Assembly (NCBI RefSeq): GCF_041053055.1
Contig: NZ_CP163443.1
Coordinates: 1,674,001 to 1,738,000, forward strand
Source of the DNA: Streptomyces sp. R41
GTDB lineage: Bacteria; Actinomycetota; Actinomycetes; Streptomycetales; Streptomycetaceae
Length of the DNA: 64,000 nt
Reading direction: 5' to 3'
Shown here: positions 57,944 through 64,000 of the stretch, in pieces
Layout of the letters: each line of letters starts with the position of its first letter
How positions within the stretch are numbered: the first letter of the stretch is position 1
The notes under the pieces: model-generated
The model's database searches: none
Told to the model about the DNA's origin: nothing
The model's input: the letters and a program-made list of their open reading frames with translations, nothing else
Position numbers and translations under genes: made by a program

Positions 57944-57981
57944 CGGGCGTGAAAGCGGGCGGAACCGGTTACTCGTGCACC

Positions 57982-58500
57982 ATGGCCGAGCAACCTCACC
58001 CCGCGGCACGTCACGAGACGCGCCTCGAACGCGCAGACCGCAATTTCGCGGAACTGCTCCAAGAGCTGCGCGTCACCCAGACCGGGGTGCAGATCCTCTT
58101 CGCCTTCCTGCTGACCCTGGCCTTCACACAGCGCTTCCCGTCCCTCGACACCGTGCAGCGCGCCACCTACGTCACCACACTGCTGCTCTCGATGCTGGCC
58201 GCCGCCCTGTTCACGGCCCCCGCCGCCCTGCATCGGGCGCTGTTCCAGCAAAACGTGAAGCCCGTCATCGTGCGGGTCTCCTCCCGGCTGGCCCACATCG
58301 GCCTGTACGTGCTGATGCTGGCGTTCACCGGATCGGTGCTCCTCGTCGTGGACGTGACGCTGGGTCGCGGCGCCGGCATCGCCGCGGGCGCGGGCACGCT
58401 GGCCGTCTGTCTGGGGCTGTGGGGCCTGCTCCCCCGGCTCGTGCAGCGTGGTGTCAGCCCCTCAGAGGCTCCAGCAGAAGCACCAGACCGAGAGTCGTGA
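57982..58500 (+). CDS. DUF6328-type membrane protein
   Basis: A 172-residue membrane protein with four helices (TGVQILFAFLLTLAFTQRF, YVTTLLLSMLAAALFTAPAAL, IGLYVLMLAFTGSVLLVVDV and IAAGAGTLAVCLGLWGLLP). The N-terminus (RADRNFAELLQELRVTQTGVQILF) is the signature of an actinobacterial family I believe is DUF6328; the function is unknown. Its last 47 bp overlap the end of the convergent LysE-family gene. Confidence 0.8.
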   Translation: MAEQPHPAARHETRLERADRNFAELLQELRVTQTGVQILFAFLLTLAFTQRFPSLDTVQRATYVTTLLLSMLAAALFTAPAALHRALFQQNVKPVIVRVSSRLAHIGLYVLMLAFTGSVLLVVDVTLGRGAGIAAGAGTLAVCLGLWGLLPRLVQRGVSPSEAPAEAPDRES

Positions 58501-59077
58501 GCGCGGTGCCGGTGACCGCCTCGACGGCCCGGGCGGCACGCGGCCTGCGCAGCCACCGGCCGAGCCGGTCCACCAACAGCGCCACCGCGGGGAACCACAG
58601 CAGCGCGAGGACGACCACGATCAGCGCCAGCAGCAGGGTCCGGGGCATCGCCGGACTGCCCGCCGGCACGAACTGCGGCAGCAGGCTGAGGAAGGTGATC
58701 GGCGCCTTGGGATTGAGCGCGTTGGTCACGAAGCCCTGCCGCAGCGGGCGCGCATCGGACCCCGCCTCCTCGGCCACCGCCTCGCGCGGCCGTCCCAGCG
58801 ACCGCAGCGTCCGTACGCCGAGATACAGCACATAGGCGCCGCCGAGCAGTTGCAGCGCCCGGAACAGCGCGGGTACGGCGGTGAGGACCGCGGCGACCCC
58901 GGCGACGGCGAGCGCCGTGTGCAGGAGCAGCCCACCGGTGATCCCCAGCGCGCACGCGACTCCGGACCGGCGTGAGACCAGGGCGTTGCGTACGACGACG
59001 GTGAAGTCCGCTCCCGGCATGGCGACCATGCCGGCTGCGACCCCCGTGAAGGCGATGAGCTGTGCGTCCATGAGCAC
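58454..59077 (-). CDS. LysE-family amino acid exporter
   Basis: A 207-residue inner-membrane exporter of the LysE/RhtB family. Family signature: PGADFTVVVRNALVSRRSGVACALGITGG, then YVLYLGVRTLRS and the conserved FVTNALNPKAPITFLSLLPQFV. Six helices are evident. It exports amino acids or analogues, but which ones is unknown. An ATG at 59071 is an alternative start. It is divergent from a LysR gene 119 bp away, which probably controls it. Its 3' end overlaps the convergent DUF6328-type gene. Confidence 0.88.
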   Translation of the reverse strand: MLMDAQLIAFTGVAAGMVAMPGADFTVVVRNALVSRRSGVACALGITGGLLLHTALAVAGVAAVLTAVPALFRALQLLGGAYVLYLGVRTLRSLGRPREAVAEEAGSDARPLRQGFVTNALNPKAPITFLSLLPQFVPAGSPAMPRTLLLALIVVVLALLWFPAVALLVDRLGRWLRRPRAARAVEAVTGTALTTLGLVLLLEPLRG

Positions 59078-59196
59078 CAGAGTGCCTCCGCCGGGCCTTC
59101 AGCAGGTATGTCGAATATCCTGGGTGAGCCTTAAGCAATCGTTTATACCCGGGTCAGCCCAGAGCCTGGGGAGCCCCGGGCAGCAGGAGGGGCACG

Positions 59197-60144
59197 ATGT
59201 ACGACCCGACGCGGCTCGCGGCGCTGGTGGCGGTCGCCGAGGCGGGGTCGATCACCAGGGCCGCCGAGCGCCTCGGCTACACCCCGCCCGCGCTCTCCCA
59301 GCAGCTGGCGAAGCTGGAGCGGGAGGCGGGCGCGACCCTGCTGGTGCGGTCGCATCGCGGGGCGCGGCTGACGGCGGCGGGCGAGCTGCTCGTGGCGCGG
59401 GCCCGCCGGATTCTCGACGAGATGGAGCGGGCCCGCCACGAACTGGCGCGCCTGTCAGGCCTGTCGGGCGGCACGCTGCGGCTCGGCACCTTCCAGACGG
59501 CGGGCATCCATCTGCTGCCGCCGGTGCTCAGCGCCTTTCGCCGGGCACATCCCGACGTGGAGCTCGCGGTGGCCGACTACGAGCCGCCCGAAGGTGTTTC
59601 GGCTGTCGCGGCGGGTGAGGTGGACCTGGCCCTGACGCACACCTACGAGCCCTCGACCCCCGTACCGCTGCCTTCGTCCGTGCGCGCGGAGCCGGTCCTG
59701 GTCGAGGAGTTGGTGCTGGTGACCGCTCCCGGGCATGTCCTCGCGGGCGGCTCGGCGCGGCTGCCGCTGACCGAGCTCGCCGGGCAGCCGCTGATCAGCA
59801 TGGCCCCGGACCTTCCGGCCCGGCAGGGCGTGGAGGCCGCGCTCGCCCGGGCCGGGGCCACCCCCGCCGTGCTGGTCGAGACACCGGGGTACGCCCTGGT
59901 GTGCGCGCTGGTCAGCGCCGGGCTCGGGGTCGCGGTCGTACCGGAGATGGTGGCCACGACCGCGGCCACACCGGTGGGGACGAGGCTGCTGGAACCGGGA
60001 GATCTGCGCCGTACGATCTCGGTCGTCCACCGGACCGACGAGGCGGCACCCGCGGCCGATGCCTTCCGTGCCCTGCTGCGCGGTGCTTTCGGACGGGCCG
60101 GGCAATACCGGCACGACACCGGGCAGCACAGACACGACAACTGA
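59197..60144 (+). CDS. LysR-family regulator
   Basis: A 315-residue LysR-type regulator. The N-terminal winged helix (3-62) reads RLAALVAVAEAGSITRAAERL and PPALSQQLAKLEREAGATLLV. The substrate-binding domain (about 90-290) contains LRLGTFQTAGIHLLPPVL and GEVDLALTHTYEP. It is divergent from the LysE-family exporter and likely induces it in response to an effector such as an amino acid. Start GTG/ATG is set by the family N-terminus. Confidence 0.9.
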   Translation: MYDPTRLAALVAVAEAGSITRAAERLGYTPPALSQQLAKLEREAGATLLVRSHRGARLTAAGELLVARARRILDEMERARHELARLSGLSGGTLRLGTFQTAGIHLLPPVLSAFRRAHPDVELAVADYEPPEGVSAVAAGEVDLALTHTYEPSTPVPLPSSVRAEPVLVEELVLVTAPGHVLAGGSARLPLTELAGQPLISMAPDLPARQGVEAALARAGATPAVLVETPGYALVCALVSAGLGVAVVPEMVATTAATPVGTRLLEPGDLRRTISVVHRTDEAAPAADAFRALLRGAFGRAGQYRHDTGQHRHDN

Positions 60145-60152
60145 GCCGCTCC

Positions 60153-60611
60153 TCAAGGCTCTTGAGGTCCCCCGGCCGCCACCGGCTGGACCGGTGCCGT
60201 CCACGGCAGTTCGATGGAGACGGTCTTGCCGCCCTCCCGGGTCGGCCGGACGGTGAGTCTGCCGCCGCACTCGGCGGTCAGCCAGCGGATGATCACCATG
60301 CCGCGGCCGTTGTCCTGTTGGACGGCTGCGGGCAGCCGTTTCGGAAAGCGCGGGTGGCTGTCGGTGACGCCGAGGCGCAGGTGTTCGTCTCGGTCGAGCC
60401 GGACGTCCACCGTGAAGGTGGGCGACTGCCCGAAAGTGTGCTGGACGGCGTTGGTGGCTAGTTCGGACACGATCAGGCGTACGGTGTCCGCGACTTCGGA
60501 GTCGCACGGCAGGCCCCATTCGGCCAGCACGTCGGCGACGAATTTCCGGGCCGCGGAGACCGAGGCGGGATCGCTCGGCAGAGTGACGGATGCTTCCTGG
60601 TGATCTGCCAT
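60153..60611 (-). CDS. HATPase anti-sigma-like protein
   Basis: A 152-residue ATPase of the SpoIIAB/RsbW-like Streptomyces group. It has the N box LIVSELATNAVQHTFG and G1 box DNGRGMVIIRWLTAECGG, then GGKTVSIELPW. Such proteins are serine kinases or anti-sigma-like switches. It is divergent from an XRE-DUF5753 and DUF397 pair, the usual three-gene BldB/WhiJ-type developmental cassette. The partner sigma factor or anti-anti-sigma is not visible here. Confidence 0.88.
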   Translation of the reverse strand: MADHQEASVTLPSDPASVSAARKFVADVLAEWGLPCDSEVADTVRLIVSELATNAVQHTFGQSPTFTVDVRLDRDEHLRLGVTDSHPRFPKRLPAAVQQDNGRGMVIIRWLTAECGGRLTVRPTREGGKTVSIELPWTAPVQPVAAGGPQEP

Positions 60612-60823
60612 GGCGACGTCGTCCCTTTCCCACGGGACCGGAGTCCGACACGGAGCGGATGGTTCGAGTACGGTCCCGGACTGGTGCTTCGCGCCAGACT
60701 GCCATCACCGGGCCGGTCACGGGTGCGATCCACCAAGATATGCATATATCTGTCGCTCGAAGCGGTGAACTCTGCGACGGCAGACCGTATTTGGGCGGCT
60801 CGGAAGGAGTAAGGAGTACGGCC

Positions 60824-61681
60824 ATGCAGCACGGTCCCGCGGTGCGCCGCCGCAAGCTCGGTGCCGAACTGCGCGCGCTGCGCGCCGATGCGGGCCTCAC
60901 GAGTGGTGAGGCGGCCCGCCTCCTGGGCTGGCATCAGTCGAAGGTGAGCCGGATCGAGACCGGCACCAGCGGGGTGAAGCCGGCGGACGTAAGCCGGCTG
61001 CTGGACGCGTACGCCGTCGAGGACCCCGAATTACGAGACCTCCTGGTCGTGTTGGCGGGCTCCGAGGGCAACGGACGGCACCACTGGTGGCACGCCTATC
61101 GCGGGGTGCTGCCGCCGACATACCGCGACTTCATCAGCCTGGAGTCGCAGGCCAGTGGGATGCGCACGTTGGAGACCTCCGTCGTGCCCGGGCTGCTGCA
61201 GACGCCCGAGTACGCCCGTGCGGTGACGCAGGCCGCCGTGGACGGACTGGAGGACGGCAAGCTCGACGCGCTCGTCGAGGTGCGCCTCGCCCGCCAGGAC
61301 GTGCTGCGTTCGAATCCGCCGCTGGAACTGAGCGCGGTCCTGGACGAAGCGGTGTTACGAAGGGAGGTCGGCGGACCGGAGGTCATGGCACGCCAGCTGG
61401 AGCGGTTGCGGGAGGCCGCCACGCTGCCTCAAGTGCGGCTTCAGGTACTGCCGTTCGCCGCCGGAGCACACATCGGGGTCACCGGGCCTTTCGTTATCTT
61501 CTCATTTCCGAACACAACTGATCTGGATGTGGTTGTTCTCGACCACTTGACGAGTAGCCTCTACCTCGAACGGAAAGAAGACCTTCAGGCCTACAGCGAG
61601 GCCTTCAACGCCCTTCAGATCCACGCCCTTTCGCCCGAGGACTCGTTGGATTACATCGCCGTGATTGGTGACGGCGCGTAA
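60824..61681 (+). CDS. XRE regulator with DUF5753 domain
   Basis: A 285-residue regulator of the WhiJ-like type. The helix-turn-helix (about 8-65) reads RRRKLGAELRALRADAGLTS and LGWHQSKVSRIETGTSGVKP. The DUF5753 region (about 100-275) includes HHWWHAYRGVLPPTYRDFISLE, PGLLQTPEYARAV and PFAAGAHIGVTGPFVIFSFP. ATG 60824 follows AAGGAG, the right length for the family. It works with the small DUF397 protein encoded 9 bp downstream, and a divergent HATPase gene forms the third part of the cassette. Confidence 0.92.
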   Translation: MQHGPAVRRRKLGAELRALRADAGLTSGEAARLLGWHQSKVSRIETGTSGVKPADVSRLLDAYAVEDPELRDLLVVLAGSEGNGRHHWWHAYRGVLPPTYRDFISLESQASGMRTLETSVVPGLLQTPEYARAVTQAAVDGLEDGKLDALVEVRLARQDVLRSNPPLELSAVLDEAVLRREVGGPEVMARQLERLREAATLPQVRLQVLPFAAGAHIGVTGPFVIFSFPNTTDLDVVVLDHLTSSLYLERKEDLQAYSEAFNALQIHALSPEDSLDYIAVIGDGA

Positions 61682-61690
61682 GGAGGCACC

Positions 61691-61915
61691 ATGTCTGCAC
61701 TGCCTCGGTACGTACCTTCCAGTACTTCACTGCACGACGTGCGATGGCTGCGCAGCAGCCGCAGTACGGGAATGAACAACTGCGTGGAGACGGCACGCCC
61801 CGGACCGGGCCCCTGGTCGGGACTGGTGGCCGTGCGCGATTCCAAGAACACGGCAGGTCCCGCCCTGCTCTTCCCTCCTGCCGCCTGGGAGGGGTTCATC
61901 GCCGGACTGAGCTGA
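61691..61915 (+). CDS. DUF397 protein
   Basis: A 74-residue DUF397 protein. Family signatures are WLRSSRSTGMNNCVETA, VAVRDSKNTAGPALLFPPAAW and a closing FIAGL. It partners the XRE-DUF5753 protein encoded immediately upstream and modulates its DNA binding in WhiJ-like systems. Confidence 0.92.
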   Translation: MSALPRYVPSSTSLHDVRWLRSSRSTGMNNCVETARPGPGPWSGLVAVRDSKNTAGPALLFPPAAWEGFIAGLS

Positions 61916-61927
61916 CCGCCACCCCAT

Positions 61928-63052
61928 TCACCGCTTCTGGCTGATCACGCGCACGGCGTGCTCGATCTGCTCCTCGGTGAGGTCCGCGCGGGCCGTCAGC
62001 CGCAGCCGTGAGATGCCGTCGGGCACGGACGGGGGCCGGAAGCAGCCGACGGCGAGTCCCGCCTCACGGCAGTCGGCCGCCCACCGCACGGCCCGTTCGG
62101 GGGACGACGCACGCACGGAGACGACAGCGGCGTCCGGTCGTACCGCTTCCAGACCCTCGGCCGTCAGACGGGTGTGCAACGCCGTCGCCACCGCGCGCGC
62201 CCGAGCGGCACGCTCCGGCTCGCGGCGCAGCAGCCTGAGCGCCGCGAGGGCCGCGCCCGCCGCCGCGGGCGCGAGACCGGTGTCGAAGATGAAGGTGCGC
62301 GCCGCGTTGACCAGGTGGTCGATGACCGGGGCGGGGCCGAGGACGGCGCCGCCCTGGCTGCCGAACGACTTGGAGAGCGTGACGGTCACGACGACGTCCG
62401 GATCGCCCGCGAGCCCCGCCGCGTGCGGCGCGCCCCTGCCACCGTCGCCCAGCACACCCAGCCCGTGCGCGTCGTCGACGATCAGTCCGGCCCCGTACTC
62501 CCGGCAGGCGAGGGCGAGTTCGGACAGCGGCGCCGCGTCCCCGTCCACCGAGAAGACCGTGTCGCAGACGGCGACGGCGGGGCCCTCGTGGGTGCCGAGC
62601 GCCTTGCGCACGGCGTCGGGGTCGGCGTGCGCGACGACCTGCGTGGTGCCGCGGGCCAGCCGACAGCCGTCGATCAGCGAGGCGTGGTTGCCCGCGTCCG
62701 AGACGACGAGCGAGCCGTGCGGCGCGAGCGCGGTGACGGCGGCGAGATTGGCCGCGTATCCGGAGGAGAAGACGAGCGCGGACTCGAAGCCGCAGAAGTC
62801 GGCCAGCTCGCGTTCGAGCTCGCCGTGCAGTTCGGTGGTGCCCGTGACGAGCCGGGAGCCGGTGGCGCCGCCGCCCCACCTGCGCGCGGCCTGTGCCGCG
62901 CCCTCGGTGACCTCCGGATGGCGGGCGAGACCGAGGTAGTCGTTACTCGCGAGATCGAGGAGCGGCGAGTCGGCGGGGCGCGGGCGCAGGGTGCGTACGA
63001 GTCCGGCCCGGCGGCGCGCCTCGGCCTGCTCGTCGATCCAGCCGAACGCCAT
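61928..63052 (-). CDS. bioF: 8-amino-7-oxononanoate synthase
   Basis: A 374-residue PLP enzyme joining pimeloyl-thioester and alanine, the first committed step of biotin ring assembly. Motifs are [69 protein letters not shown] and the PLP lysine in [17 protein letters not shown] (about residue 220). ATG 63052 is chosen; the upstream extension lies in intergenic DNA. It is divergent from bioB across 160 bp, so one regulator could control both. Confidence 0.92.
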   Translation of the reverse strand: MAFGWIDEQAEARRRAGLVRTLRPRPADSPLLDLASNDYLGLARHPEVTEGAAQAARRWGGGATGSRLVTGTTELHGELERELADFCGFESALVFSSGYAANLAAVTALAPHGSLVVSDAGNHASLIDGCRLARGTTQVVAHADPDAVRKALGTHEGPAVAVCDTVFSVDGDAAPLSELALACREYGAGLIVDDAHGLGVLGDGGRGAPHAAGLAGDPDVVVTVTLSKSFGSQGGAVLGPAPVIDHLVNAARTFIFDTGLAPAAAGAALAALRLLRREPERAARARAVATALHTRLTAEGLEAVRPDAAVVSVRASSPERAVRWAADCREAGLAVGCFRPPSVPDGISRLRLTARADLTEEQIEHAVRVISQKR

Positions 63053-63212
63053 GTGTCCTCCGGGCCTTGGTGGTGGGTGTTTTGTAGGCAGTGCACAGAC
63101 CCTAGCGGCCGGTCCGGCAGCCCATGATGTGGCAATACCCACACGTCGAACCGTCTCTGTTGTGCAAACTCTCCTTGGCCGAGAGCGGTCGCATAGGCCA
63201 GGATCGGATCTC

Positions 63213-64000
63213 ATGGACCTGCTGAACACGCTGGTGGACAAGGGGCTTCGGCGCGAGCTGCCGACCCGGGACGAAGCTCTGGCCGTGCTGGCCACCTCCG
63301 ACGACGATGTGCTCGACGTGGTGGCCGCGGCCGGCAAGGTACGCCGGCAGTGGTTCGGCCGACGGGTGAAACTGAACTATCTCGTCAACCTCAAGTCGGG
63401 CCTGTGCCCCGAGGACTGCTCGTACTGCTCGCAGCGGCTCGGCTCCAAGGCCGACATCCTGAAGTACACCTGGCTCAAGCCCGACGAGGCCTCGCAGGCC
63501 GCGGCGGCCGGGCTCGCCGGGGGCGCCAAGCGGGTCTGTCTGGTGGCCAGCGGGCGCGGTCCGACGGACCGTGACGTGGACCGGGTCTCCGACACCATCA
63601 AGGCGATCAAGGACCGACACGAGAACGTCGAGGTGTGCGCGTGCCTCGGCCTGCTCTCCGACGGCCAGGCCGAGCGGCTGCGCGAGGCGGGCGCGGACGC
63701 GTACAACCACAACCTGAACACGTCCGAGGGGACGTACGGGGACATCACGACCACGCACACGTACGCCGACCGGGTGGACACGGTCGAGAAGGCGCACGCG
63801 GCGGGGCTGTCCGCCTGCTCGGGTCTTATCGCCGGCATGGGCGAGTCCGACGAGGACCTCGTCGACGTCGTCTACGCCCTGCGCGAGCTCGACCCGGACT
63901 CCATTCCGGTGAACTTCCTGATCCCCTTCGAGGGCACCCCGCTCGCCAAGGAGTGGAACCTCACCCCGCAGCGCTGTCTGCGGATCCTGGCGATGGTCCG
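63213..64000 (+). CDS. bioB: Biotin synthase (partial)
   Basis: The first 262 residues of BioB, a radical-SAM enzyme that inserts sulfur into dethiobiotin; the window ends inside it. The 4Fe-4S cluster motif is [16 protein letters not shown] (about residues 59-74). [47 protein letters not shown] and [15 protein letters not shown] follow, all BioB signatures. The rest of the biotin operon (bioA, bioD) probably follows off the right edge. The start ATG at 63213 is preceded by a GGATCGGATC that is only a weak ribosome binding site. Confidence 0.95.
   Translation, partial: MDLLNTLVDKGLRRELPTRDEALAVLATSDDDVLDVVAAAGKVRRQWFGRRVKLNYLVNLKSGLCPEDCSYCSQRLGSKADILKYTWLKPDEASQAAAAGLAGGAKRVCLVASGRGPTDRDVDRVSDTIKAIKDRHENVEVCACLGLLSDGQAERLREAGADAYNHNLNTSEGTYGDITTTHTYADRVDTVEKAHAAGLSACSGLIAGMGESDEDLVDVVYALRELDPDSIPVNFLIPFEGTPLAKEWNLTPQRCLRILAMV

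Noticed and set aside
1..64000. tRNA or rRNA genes
   Set aside because: I looked for T-loop sequences and CCA-flanked cloverleafs, especially beside the integrase fragment, and saw none that fold convincingly.

Overview
The window is high-GC actinobacterial DNA. The strong third-position G/C bias, frequent GTG starts, ATGA-type gene overlaps and families largely confined to the genus (RppA, CYP158-type P450, DUF397/XRE pairs, DUF6777-type lipoprotein) point to a Streptomyces chromosome. From memory, and not checked here, the order rppA - P450 - cupin - murT/gatD - pfkA - rocD - urease - bioF/bioB resembles the S. coelicolor core around SCO1200-SCO1244.

Layout. 1-1.4 kb: the truncated end of an exopolysaccharide sugar transferase (minus). 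1.4-3.6 kb: decayed DNA with an IS5-type transposase remnant, a truncated gene and a 23-bp inverted repeat. 3.7-6.6 kb: a DUF779 protein, a secreted phosphodiester glycosidase, a small membrane protein and a Tat-exported phosphodiesterase-like protein. 6.8-10.1 kb: a minus-strand operon of quinone oxidoreductase and two dissimilar acyl-CoA dehydrogenases. 10.2-11.8 kb: an XRE-cupin regulator divergent from a thioredoxin-reductase-like flavoprotein. 12.0-15.8 kb: ATP-dependent DNA ligase, NUDIX hydrolase, succinate-semialdehyde dehydrogenase and a small protein, preceded by an exact 27-bp-period tandem repeat. 15.9-19.6 kb: a TenA-like protein divergent from the rppA/P450/cupin naphthoquinone-pigment operon. 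19.7-21.7 kb: acyl-CoA dehydrogenase divergent from a TetR regulator. 21.9-26.9 kb: peptide deformylase, MurT/GatD peptidoglycan amidation, 6-phosphofructokinase and a CtaG-type cytochrome oxidase assembly factor. 27.0-31.0 kb: a PASTA lipoprotein followed by a membrane Ser/Thr kinase and a 52-aa membrane protein. 31.0-35.3 kb: a minus-strand LytTR regulator, DUF485 protein, carboxylate symporter and LytS-like kinase. 35.4-38.1 kb: an AsnC regulator, dimethylarginine hydrolase and ornithine aminotransferase.

About 38.1-45.1 kb looks like an accessory insertion. It opens with a terpene-synthase C-terminal fragment abutting an integrase C-terminal fragment. It carries a membrane protein, a MerB-like fragment, an SDR divergent from an ECF sigma factor, a VOC/membrane protein pair with a TetR regulator, a gene readable only from a CTG codon, and long stretches without recognisable genes.

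45.2-48.6 kb: PlsC acyltransferase, a nucleoside-sugar-type reductase and a secreted tripeptidyl-aminopeptidase-like hydrolase. 48.8-53.4 kb: the urease operon ureABCFGD (minus), interrupted between ureF and ureG by a repeat element. 53.5-55.3 kb: TetR divergent from a membrane protein. 55.5-56.9 kb: an orphan Phd-type antitoxin, a ClpP paralogue and a small partner gene. 57.2-57.9 kb: a probable c-di-AMP riboswitch controlling an NlpC/P60 cell-wall hydrolase, with the ribosome binding site inside its closing helix. 58-60.1 kb: a DUF6328-type membrane protein, LysE exporter and LysR regulator. 60.2-61.9 kb: an HATPase, XRE-DUF5753 and DUF397 regulatory trio. 61.9-64 kb: divergent bioF and bioB, the latter cut by the window end.

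Much of the core is cell-envelope work (MurT/GatD, NlpC/P60, kinase, PlsC) alongside carbon, nitrogen and vitamin metabolism. Several intergenic regions carry multicopy-looking Streptomyces repeats, often between convergent genes.
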